Assembly (NCBI GenBank): GCA_021774355.1
Contig: JAJFJE010000264.1
Location: forward strand, 1-5,055
Direction of reading: 5' to 3'
Length of the DNA: 5,055 nt
Source of the DNA: Alphaproteobacteria bacterium
Lineage (GTDB): Bacteria; Pseudomonadota; Alphaproteobacteria; Zavarziniales; Zavarziniaceae
The notes under the pieces are model-generated. The model was not told the DNA's origin. It did no database searches and saw nothing but the letters and a program-made list of their open reading frames with translations. Positions 1 to 5,055 of this stretch are shown in pieces (the stretch's first letter is position 1; each line of letters begins with the position of its first letter). The position numbers and the translations under genes are program-made.

Positions 1-195
1 CCGATGCCGGGCCTTCTGGTCTCGGTCGCCGTCGCGCCCGGTCAGGCCGTAAAGGCGGGCGAGCCCCTGGCGGTAATCGAGGCGATGAAGATGGAAAACG
101 TCCTGAGGGCCGAGCGGGACGGGGTGATCGCCGTCATTCACGCCAGCCCCGGAGACAGTGTTAACGTGGATCAGGCGATCATGGAGTTCGTCTGA
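1..195 (+). CDS. pccA: Propionyl-CoA carboxylase alpha subunit, C-terminal biotin carrier domain (partial)
   Basis: Only the last 64 codons are present; the reading frame is open at the left edge and stops with TGA at 193-195. The visible part is a biotinyl/lipoyl carrier domain. It has the PMPG turn at residues 2-5 and the biotinylation motif EAMKMEN at 27-33, with acceptor Lys30 (nt 88-90) about 35 residues from the end, as usual for biotin carrier domains. The variant EAMKMEN followed by LRAE, and the ending VDQAIMEF, are typical of alphaproteobacterial propionyl-CoA carboxylase alpha chains. That ATP-dependent biotin enzyme partners with a beta subunit to convert propionyl-CoA to (S)-methylmalonyl-CoA in the cytosol. 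The biotin carboxylase and ATP-grasp parts would lie outside the window. A 3-methylcrotonyl-CoA, geranyl-CoA or acetyl-CoA carboxylase alpha chain remains possible because those domains are not visible. The biotin carrier identity is near certain and the substrate assignment is moderately strong. Confidence 0.85.
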   Translation, partial: PMPGLLVSVAVAPGQAVKAGEPLAVIEAMKMENVLRAERDGVIAVIHASPGDSVNVDQAIMEFV

Positions 196-223
196 GGCCC
201 ATCGATTTGGAACCGGGGCGCCA

Positions 224-254
224 CGGCACGGAATGCCGCCGACAGGCGATTTTT
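224..254 (+). terminator. Weak terminator-like hairpins after pccA
   Basis: About 30 nt past the pccA stop are two small hairpins: CGGCA/TGCCG (224-228 with 234-238), and a GC-only stem CGCC-gaca-GGCG (237-248). The second is followed directly by ATTTTT (249-254). The two stems overlap by two bases and so compete. A short GC stem plus a U-run fits a weak rho-independent terminator for pccA. The stem is only 4 bp, and the U-run touches the encoded CCA end of the opposite-strand tRNA, so it may be incidental. Confidence 0.35.
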
Positions 255-329
255 GGTGGGCCCGGCAGGACTCGAACCTGCAACCAGACCGTTATGAGCG
301 GTCGGCTCTGACCATTGAGCTACAGGCCC
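254..329 (-). tRNA. tRNA with anticodon CAU, probably tRNA-Ile2 (alternatively elongator tRNA-Met)
   Basis: The complement folds into a complete 76-nt cloverleaf. The acceptor stem is GGGCCTG/CGGGCCC with one U-G pair. The D arm is GCTC/GAGC with GG in its loop. The anticodon stem is GACCG/CGGTC around loop CTCATAA, with CAT at 296-294. The variable loop has 5 nt, the T arm is GCAGG/CCTGC with loop TTCGAGT, the discriminator is A, and CCA is encoded. CAU can be elongator Met or Ile2, whose wobble C becomes lysidine through TilS so that it reads AUA. The C4-G69 and C5-G68 pairs are known TilS recognition features in E. coli and are present here, which favours Ile2. The first acceptor pair is G-C, so it is not an initiator, which normally lacks pairing there. 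It is transcribed opposite to pccA and in the same direction as the upstream dehydrogenase gene, probably from its own promoter at 355-383. Confidence 0.95.
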
Positions 330-346
330 CCACGGTGTGCCCCCGG

Positions 347-377
347 GGCCGCCCGTCATAGCAAGGGACGGGCGGCC
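347..377. repeat. Perfect 11-bp inverted repeat between dehydrogenase gene and tRNA; possible terminator
   Basis: GGCCGCCCGTC (347-357) is exactly complementary to GACGGGCGGCC (367-377), with a 9-nt loop. It begins 23 bp beyond the end of the dehydrogenase gene on the minus strand, so in that mRNA it forms a very stable hairpin. There is no U-run on either side, so it would act as a Rho-assisted or pausing hairpin, or as a 3'-end stabiliser, rather than a canonical intrinsic terminator. The same DNA lies inside the putative tRNA promoter: one arm fills most of the spacer and the other covers half of the -10 and the discriminator region. Confidence 0.6.
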
Positions 378-383
378 TGTCAG
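355..383 (-). promoter_or_regulatory. Candidate sigma70-type promoter of the tRNA gene
   Basis: On the minus strand, CTGACA (383-378, five of six matches to the -35 consensus) is followed by a 17-bp spacer (377-361) and TATGAC (360-355, four of six matches to the -10). The expected start lies near 347-349, giving a roughly 20-nt leader before the mature tRNA 5' end at 329. The stretch after the -10 is almost pure G/C, as in discriminators of stringently controlled stable-RNA promoters. Position, spacing and strand all fit the tRNA. No transcript evidence is available. Confidence 0.6.
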
Positions 384-400
384 CCCCGGCGGTCGGTGGA

Positions 401-1195
401 TCAGGCGATGGTGTCGACCACCCCACCATCGACCCGCAGCGCGGCGCCGGTGGTGGCGGACGACAGGGGCGAGGCGACATAGACCACCATGTTCGCCACT
501 TCCTCGACGCTTGCCGGACGGCGCAGGATCGAACTGGGGCGGTGGGCCTTGATGAAATCGGTGAAGGCTTCGAGCGGGGTCTGGCCGGCGGCCGCGGCCG
601 GGCCGGCCAGCATGGCCTCGACCCCTTCCGACAGGGTCGGGCCGGGCAGCACGGCGTTGACGGTCACCCCGGTCGCCGCCAGGCGCTTGGCCAGCCCGCG
701 CGAGATGGCCAGTTGGGCGGTCTTGGAGAAGCCGTACTGGATCATGTCGGGCGGGGTGTTCAGGCCGGATTCCGACGACATGAACAGGATCCGGCCCCAG
801 CCCCGGGTAACCATGGCGGGAGCATAGGCACGGGACAGCCGCACCCCGGACATGACATTGACCTCGAAAAACTGGCTCCAGTCGGCGTCTTCCAGGTCGA
901 AGAAATCGACCAGTTCGAAGATCCCCAGATTATTGACCAGGATGTCGGTGGTGGGCTCGGCGGCGACCAGGGCGGCGCAGCCCTCGGCGGTGCCCAGGTC
1001 GCCGGCAAAGCCGCGCAGGGTCGCCCCCGGGGTCGCTTCCCGAATGGCTGCCAGCGCCGCGTCGACCCGCGCCTGGCCGCGACCATTGACCACCACCGTG
1101 GCGCCGGCGCCGGCCAGGCCCTTGGCGATGGCCAGCCCGATGCCCCCGGTCGAACCGGTCACGATAGCCGTCTTGCCCGTCAACTCGATCCGCAT
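401..1195 (-). CDS. SDR family NAD(P)-dependent oxidoreductase (FabG-like)
   Basis: This is a 264-residue classical short-chain dehydrogenase/reductase, the usual length for the family. Visible features in order are the cofactor-binding TGSTGGIG (residues 13-20), Arg39 after the second strand (suggesting NADP(H)), Asp66, an NNLG motif (88-91) in place of the common NNAG, and the catalytic tetrad Asn113, Ser141, Tyr154 and Lys158 (YGFSK). Next come the PGP turn (184-186) and a C-terminal DGG. It should be an active soluble oxidoreductase interconverting an alcohol and a ketone; the substrate is not recognisable. The start at 1195 is chosen because GGGAGG lies 5 nt upstream and the protein then opens directly into the first Rossmann strand. 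An in-frame ATG at 1258 would add 21 residues that do not resemble the fold. The gene is divergent from pyruvate carboxylase, and the tRNA lies 71 bp beyond its end on the same strand. I see no clear promoter for it. Confidence 0.92.
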   Translation of the reverse strand: MRIELTGKTAIVTGSTGGIGLAIAKGLAGAGATVVVNGRGQARVDAALAAIREATPGATLRGFAGDLGTAEGCAALVAAEPTTDILVNNLGIFELVDFFDLEDADWSQFFEVNVMSGVRLSRAYAPAMVTRGWGRILFMSSESGLNTPPDMIQYGFSKTAQLAISRGLAKRLAATGVTVNAVLPGPTLSEGVEAMLAGPAAAAGQTPLEAFTDFIKAHRPSSILRRPASVEEVANMVVYVASPLSSATTGAALRVDGGVVDTIA

Positions 1196-1199
1196 GGCA

Positions 1200-1206
1200 T
1201 CCTCCC
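1200..1206 (-). promoter_or_regulatory. Ribosome binding site of the SDR gene
   Basis: The minus strand reads GGGAGGA here, with GGAGG spaced 5 nt from the ATG at 1195. It is a near-perfect Shine-Dalgarno sequence and decides the start codon against the in-frame ATGs further upstream. Confidence 0.75.
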
Positions 1207-1305
1207 GCAACGCGCCGCGACAAAGGGCGCAGTTAACCATGGACGGCGGACGGTGCAACCCTCCTTCTGTCGCCTTCGCTGCGTTCGCGCCGCGCCCGTT
1301 TTCGC

Positions 1306-1330
1306 GTCACCCATCTCCTCGGATGGTGAC
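1306..1330. repeat. Imperfect dyad overlapping the putative pyc -35; possible operator
   Basis: GTCACcCATC (1306-1315) and GATGGTGAC (1322-1330) are complementary along 9 bp with one extra C, around a 6-nt centre. The right arm contributes four bases to the candidate -35 hexamer of the pyc promoter. The dyad lies in the shared intergenic region between the SDR gene and pyc, where a repressor or activator could act. It matches no binding site I recognise. A short imperfect repeat in GC-rich DNA can also arise by chance. Confidence 0.4.
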
Positions 1331-1353
1331 GACTCGTTTCCGGGCGCTATGAT
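1326..1353 (+). promoter_or_regulatory. Candidate sigma70-type promoter of pyc
   Basis: GTGACG (1326-1331, four of six matches to the -35 consensus), a 16-bp spacer and TATGAT (1348-1353, five of six matches to the -10) predict a transcription start near 1360 and a leader of about 46 nt before the pyc ATG. If it is correct, the upstream in-frame ATG at 1349 sits inside the -10 and cannot be the translation start. The rest of the 210-bp gap between the SDR gene and pyc shows nothing else convincing. Confidence 0.45.
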
Positions 1354-1405
1354 CGCCGGCCGTCCCGGCCCTGCCGTTCCCCGTCTTTCACGAGATCCCT
1401 GCCCG

Positions 1406-4400
1406 ATGAAACGAACGATCCGGCGCCTGCTCGTCGCCAACCGGTCCGAAATTGCCATCCGCGTCTTCCGCGCTGCCTCCGAACTGGGGATCCGCACGGT
1501 TGGCGTCTATGCCGAGGAGGACCGGCTGTCGCTGCACCGCTTCAAGGCCGACGAAGTCTATCGGATCGGCGAGGGCAAGGGGCCGCTCGAGGCCTATCTG
1601 TCGATCGACGAGATCCTGCGGGTGGCCCGCCTGGCCGAGGTCGACGCCATTCATCCGGGCTATGGCTTCCTGTCGGAAAGCCCGGAATTCGCCAAGGCCT
1701 GCGCCGCCGCCGGCATCATCTTCATCGGCCCCAAGCCCTCGACCATGAGCCAGTTGGGCAACAAGGTGTCGGCGCGCAACCTGGCCATCGCGGCCGGGGT
1801 GCCGGTCATGCCGGCGACCGAGCCGCTGCCCGACGACCCCGATGCCATCCGCAAGGCGGCCGCCGCGATCGGCTATCCGGTGATGCTCAAGGCGTCCTGG
1901 GGCGGCGGCGGCCGGGGGATGCGCCCGCTCGACCAGGAGAGCCAGCTGATCGATGCGGTGGCTGCCGCCCGCCGCGAGGCCGGCGCTGCCTTCGGCAAGG
2001 ACGAGGTCTATCTGGAAAAACTGGTACGCCGGGCCCGCCATGTCGAAGTCCAGATCCTCGGCGACAGCCATGGCAAGCTGGTCCACCTGTTCGAGCGCGA
2101 CTGCACCATCCAGCGCCGCCACCAGAAGGTGATCGAGCGGGCCCCGGCGCCCTATCTCGACGACGCCCAGCGCGCCGTCCTGGCCGAAGCGGCCCTGAAG
2201 ATCGGCCGGGCCACCGACTATATCGGGGCCGGCACGGTCGAGTTCCTGATGGATGCGGAAAGCGGCCAATTCTATTTCATCGAGGTCAATCCGCGCCTGC
2301 AGGTCGAGCATACGGTCACCGAAGTCGTGACCGGGCTCGATATCGTCAAGGCCCAGATCCGCATCGCCGAAGGCGGGCGCATCGGCCGGCCCGAGGAAAC
2401 CGGCATCCCGGACCAGGCGCAAATCGGCCTGAACGGCCACGCCCTGCAATGCCGCATCACCACCGAGGATCCGCAGAACAGCTTCATCCCGGACTATGGC
2501 CGGATCTCTGCCTATCGCGGGGCCTTCGGCTTCGGCATCAGGGTCGATGGCGGCACCGCCTATTCCGGCGCCGTGGTCACCCCCTATTACGATCCGCTGC
2601 TGGAAAAGGTCACGGCCTGGGCGCCGACCCCGGGCGAGGCGATCGCCCGCATGACCCGGGCCCTGCGCGAATACCGCATCCGCGGGGTCGCCACCAACCT
2701 GGCATTCCTCGAGGCCGTACTGGGCCACCGCACCTTCAATGCCAACGGCTATACCACGCGCTTCATCGACGACACCCCGGAACTGTTCCATTTCCCCAAA
2801 CGGCGTGACCGGGCAACCAAACTGCTGACCTTCATCGCCGATGTCACCGTCAACGGCCATCCCGAGGTGCGCGGCCGGGCGCGGCCGCCGGCGGCAGCCC
2901 GGGCCCCATTGGTGCCGCCCTTCCGTCCGGGCTTTGCCATCGGCACCAAGCAGCGCCTGGACGGCCTGGGCCCCCGGGGCTTTGCCGCCTGGCTGCGCGA
3001 CGAGAAGCGGGTGCTCGTCACCGATACCACCATGCGCGATGCCCACCAGTCGCTGCTCGCCACCCGCATGCGCAGCTTCGATATCGTTTCCGTGGCCGAA
3101 GCCTATTCCCTCGGCCTGCCCCAGCTCCTGTCGCTGGAATGCTGGGGCGGCGCCACCTTCGACGTTGCCATGCGCTTCCTGTCGGAAGACCCCTGGGAAC
3201 GGCTGGTCAAGCTGCGCGAGCGGGTCCCCAATGTCCTGCTGCAGATGTTGCTGCGCGGCGCCAACGGCGTCGGCTACACCAATTACCCGGATAATGTGGT
3301 GCGCTATTTCGTGGCCCAGGCGGCGGCCGCCGGAATCGACCTGTTTCGCATCTTCGACTGTCTCAACTGGGTCGAGAACATGCGCGTCTCGATCGACGCG
3401 GTGGCCGCGGCGGGCAAGCTCGCCGAGGGTGCCATATGTTACACGGGCGACATTCTCGATCCCGACCGCGCGAAATATTCCCTGGCCTATTACGTCGGCC
3501 TGGCCAAGGAGCTGGAAGCCGCCGGCTGCCATATCCTGGGGGTCAAGGACATGGCCGGCCTGTTGCGGCCGGCTGCCGCCCGGGTCCTGATCAAGGCCCT
3601 GAAGGATGCGGTCGGCCTGCCCATCCACCTGCATACCCACGATACGTCGGGCATCGCGGCGGCCAGTGTCCTGGCGGCGATCGAGGCCGGGGTCGACGCG
3701 GTCGATGCCGCGGTCGATGCCATGTCGGGCACCACCTCGCAGCCCTGTCTCGGCTCGATCGTCGAGGCGCTGCGCCACACCGACCGGGACACCGGCCTCG
3801 ACCCCGAAGCGATCCGCCGGCTCAGCTTCTATTGGGAGGCGGTGCGCAGCCAATATGCCGCCTTTGAAAGCGACCTCAAATCGGGCGCCTCGGAGGTCTA
3901 TCTCCACGAGATGCCGGGCGGCCAGTTCACCAATCTCAAGGAACAGGCCCGCGCGCTCGGGCTGGACAGCCGCTGGCACGAGGTGGCCAATGCCTATCGC
4001 GCGGCCAATGACCTGTTCGGCGATATCGTCAAGGTGACGCCGTCGTCCAAGGTGGTCGGCGACATGGCCCTGATGATGGTGGCCCAGCACCTGACCGCGG
4101 CGGATGTCGCCGACCCGCAGAAGGACATCGCTTTTCCCGCCTCGGTGGTCGAGATGCTGCGCGGCGAACTGGGCCAGCCGCCGGGCGGCTGGCCGGCCGC
4201 CCTGCAGAAGAAGGTGCTGAAGGGCGAGGCGCCGATCACCGTGCGGCCGGGCTCGCTGCTGGCCGACGCCGATCTCGAGGCGGCCCGGGCCGAGGGCGAG
4301 AAGAAGGTCGGCCACGGCCTGGACGACCAGGATCTCGCCGCCTACCTGATGTACCCCAAGGTGTTCACCGAATTCGCCGCGACCCAGCGCAAATACGGCC

Positions 4401-4852
4401 CGGTCTCGGTGCTGCCGACGCCGATCTTCTTCTACGGCATGACCCCCGGCGACGAGATTGCGGTGGAACTCGAGGCCGGCAAGACCCTGGTCATCCTGCT
4501 GCAGACCCTGGGCGAGACCGAGGCCGACGGCCAGGTCAAGGTGTTCTTCGAACTGAACGGCCAGCCGCGCATCATCAAGGTGCCCAACCGGGCGGCGGCG
4601 CCCCAGGCCCAGGGCCGGCCCAAGGCCGACGACAGCGACGCGAACCAGGTGGCGGCACCGATGGCCGGCGCGATCTCCTCGATCGCGGTCAAGGCGGGCA
4701 GCCGGGTGAAAGCCGGCGACGTGCTGCTGACCCTCGAGGCGATGAAGATGGAAACGGCGCTCCACGCCCCCAAGGACGGCACCGTCGGCGACATCCTGGT
4801 CGCCCCCCGCGACCGGGTCGAGGCCAAGGACCTCCTGATCCGCCTGGCCTGA
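1406..4852 (+). CDS. pyc: Pyruvate carboxylase, single-chain biotin enzyme
   Basis: This complete 1148-residue protein has the usual length of single-chain pyruvate carboxylases. It carboxylates pyruvate to oxaloacetate using ATP and bicarbonate, refilling the TCA cycle and supplying gluconeogenesis. The N-terminal biotin carboxylase (about 1-450) has ILVANR-like LLVANRSEIAIR, the glycine loop GGGGRG (166-171), Lys241, metal ligands Glu279 and Glu293, Arg297, Glu301 and Arg350. Arg424, Arg426, Arg466 and Arg469 match residues tied to acetyl-CoA activation in R. etli, so allosteric activation is likely. The carboxyltransferase domain (about 530-1030) has DTTMRDAHQS with metal ligand Asp545, Gln548, Arg617, the carboxylated Lys714 in VKDMAG, His743 and His745 in HTHDTSG, and Thr878. 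The biotin carrier domain (about 1080-1148) has EAMKMET with biotinyl Lys1114. MKRTIRRLLVANR is the family-like start, although its Shine-Dalgarno sequence is weak. The frame stays open upstream to 542, but that stretch is antisense to the SDR gene and is not coding. All catalytic residues I checked are intact. Confidence 0.98.
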   Translation: MKRTIRRLLVANRSEIAIRVFRAASELGIRTVGVYAEEDRLSLHRFKADEVYRIGEGKGPLEAYLSIDEILRVARLAEVDAIHPGYGFLSESPEFAKACAAAGIIFIGPKPSTMSQLGNKVSARNLAIAAGVPVMPATEPLPDDPDAIRKAAAAIGYPVMLKASWGGGGRGMRPLDQESQLIDAVAAARREAGAAFGKDEVYLEKLVRRARHVEVQILGDSHGKLVHLFERDCTIQRRHQKVIERAPAPYLDDAQRAVLAEAALKIGRATDYIGAGTVEFLMDAESGQFYFIEVNPRLQVEHTVTEVVTGLDIVKAQIRIAEGGRIGRPEETGIPDQAQIGLNGHALQCRITTEDPQNSFIPDYGRISAYRGAFGFGIRVDGGTAYSGAVVTPYYDPLLEKVTAWAPTPGEAIARMTRALREYRIRGVATNLAFLEAVLGHRTFNANGYTTRFIDDTPELFHFPKRRDRATKLLTFIADVTVNGHPEVRGRARPPAAARAPLVPPFRPGFAIGTKQRLDGLGPRGFAAWLRDEKRVLVTDTTMRDAHQSLLATRMRSFDIVSVAEAYSLGLPQLLSLECWGGATFDVAMRFLSEDPWERLVKLRERVPNVLLQMLLRGANGVGYTNYPDNVVRYFVAQAAAAGIDLFRIFDCLNWVENMRVSIDAVAAAGKLAEGAICYTGDILDPDRAKYSLAYYVGLAKELEAAGCHILGVKDMAGLLRPAAARVLIKALKDAVGLPIHLHTHDTSGIAAASVLAAIEAGVDAVDAAVDAMSGTTSQPCLGSIVEALRHTDRDTGLDPEAIRRLSFYWEAVRSQYAAFESDLKSGASEVYLHEMPGGQFTNLKEQARALGLDSRWHEVANAYRAANDLFGDIVKVTPSSKVVGDMALMMVAQHLTAADVADPQKDIAFPASVVEMLRGELGQPPGGWPAALQKKVLKGEAPITVRPGSLLADADLEAARAEGEKKVGHGLDDQDLAAYLMYPKVFTEFAATQRKYGPVSVLPTPIFFYGMTPGDEIAVELEAGKTLVILLQTLGETEADGQVKVFFELNGQPRIIKVPNRAAAPQAQGRPKADDSDANQVAAPMAGAISSIAVKAGSRVKAGDVLLTLEAMKMETALHAPKDGTVGDILVAPRDRVEAKDLLIRLA

Positions 4853-4887
4853 CGCCGTGACGTGACGCACCGTGCCGGTGGCAAGCC

Positions 4888-4912
4888 GGCGTCCGCTTCG
4901 GCGGCGGACGCC
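4888..4912. terminator. GC-rich hairpin between convergent pyc and LysR-type gene
   Basis: GGCGTCCGC (4888-4896) pairs perfectly with GCGGACGCC (4904-4912) over 9 bp. The 7-nt loop contains TTCG, and an alternative register closes a UUCG tetraloop. It lies 35 nt after the pyc stop and immediately next to the stop of the opposing gene, the typical place for a bidirectional terminator. Neither side has a U-run, so if it terminates it probably needs Rho or acts as a 3' stabiliser. An overlapping GCCGG/CCGGC pair (4874-4878 with 4886-4890) could compete with it. Confidence 0.5.
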
Positions 4913-5055
4913 CTAGCGCCCGCCGTCGGGCCGGGGCAGGTCGCGGCGCAGGGCTTGGCCCAGAAAGTCGAGGAACAGGCGGACCCGGGCGGTCTGGGCG
5001 GGGTCGCGGTGCACCACCGCCCCCACCCCGCCGCCCCGGGTGCGCGGGGCCGGGC
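4913..5055 (-). CDS. Probable LysR-type transcriptional regulator, C-terminal end (partial)
   Basis: On the minus strand an open frame enters from the right edge and ends with TAG at 4915-4913, giving 46 complete codons. The visible part contains VVHRDPAQTARVRLFLDFL followed by GQALRRDL. This resembles the last strand and C-terminal helix of LysR-type substrate-binding domains, where a histidine- or proline-containing segment precedes a helix of the type ARVRAFVDFL. The helix-turn-helix that would prove the family lies outside the window. The final residues (PRPDGGR) look like a disordered tail. The gene converges on pyc with only the hairpin between them, so it need not regulate pyc. The regulator identity is moderately likely; that this is a coding 3' end is supported by family resemblance and by its fit to the hairpin position. 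Confidence 0.6.
   Translation of the reverse strand, partial: PAPRTRGGGVGAVVHRDPAQTARVRLFLDFLGQALRRDLPRPDGGR

Noticed and set aside
158..361. Small frames on both strands across the tRNA region.
   Set aside because: They lie over the tRNA gene and its flanks; their translations are the familiar spurious products of tRNA sequence.
254..400. The tRNA as an integration site for a mobile element.
   Set aside because: No integrase, no duplicated tRNA 3' end and no foreign base composition are seen anywhere in the window.
1196..1258. A 21-residue N-terminal extension of the SDR protein from the ATG at 1258.
   Set aside because: A strong Shine-Dalgarno sequence sits just before the ATG at 1195, and the Rossmann fold begins directly after that start.
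1196..1260. A minus-strand promoter for the SDR gene (TTGCAC with a TTAACT-like -10).
   Set aside because: Only about three of six bases match in each hexamer, which is too weak to annotate in GC-rich DNA.
1239..1352. A 37-codon plus-strand frame that could be a leader peptide before pyc.
   Set aside because: It runs through the candidate promoter and ends within the -10, lacks a clear ribosome binding site, and has no attenuator-like codon run.
542..1405. In-frame upstream extension of pyc by 288 codons.
   Set aside because: It is antisense to a well-supported SDR gene, translates to Gly/Arg/His/Gln-rich sequence without domain similarity, and the family start is at 1406. The nearest upstream ATG at 1349 lies inside the putative -10.
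1388..4870. A 1160-codon open frame on the minus strand, opposite pyc.
   Set aside because: It mirrors pyc almost exactly, has a low-complexity G/A/H/D/Q/R-rich translation with no recognisable domain, and is expected from strong G/C third-position bias in the sense gene.

Overview
The window looks like chromosomal core metabolism from a GC-rich alphaproteobacterium. The coding regions are strongly G/C-biased at third positions, and the pyruvate carboxylase closely resembles the Rhizobium etli enzyme as I remember it. Placement below class level, for example in Rhodospirillales, would be a guess. I see no mobile element, CRISPR array, phage gene or integration scar.

Layout from left to right: (1) the 3' end of a plus-strand gene encoding the biotin carrier domain of propionyl-CoA carboxylase alpha (1-195), followed by a weak terminator-like hairpin. 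(2) A minus-strand tRNA gene with anticodon CAU (254-329), more likely tRNA-Ile2 than elongator tRNA-Met, with encoded CCA and a good sigma70-type promoter just upstream (355-383). (3) A perfect 11-bp inverted repeat (347-377) that overlaps that promoter and lies just past the end of the next gene. (4) A minus-strand classical short-chain dehydrogenase/reductase (401-1195). (5) A 210-bp divergent intergenic region with a candidate promoter and an overlapping dyad. (6) A complete 1148-residue pyruvate carboxylase on the plus strand (1406-4852). (7) A GC-rich hairpin, then the convergent 3' end of a probable LysR-type regulator on the minus strand (4913-5055).

The two biotin enzymes are metabolically connected. 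Propionyl-CoA carboxylase makes methylmalonyl-CoA, which leads to succinyl-CoA. Pyruvate carboxylase makes oxaloacetate. Both feed the TCA cycle. They are not one operon, because the oppositely oriented tRNA and dehydrogenase lie between them. The role of the dehydrogenase cannot be read from the sequence.

I did not find an undescribed system. The most interesting details are the compact overlap of the tRNA promoter with the hairpin after the dehydrogenase gene, the dyad over the putative -35 of pyc, and the Met/Ile2 ambiguity of the tRNA.
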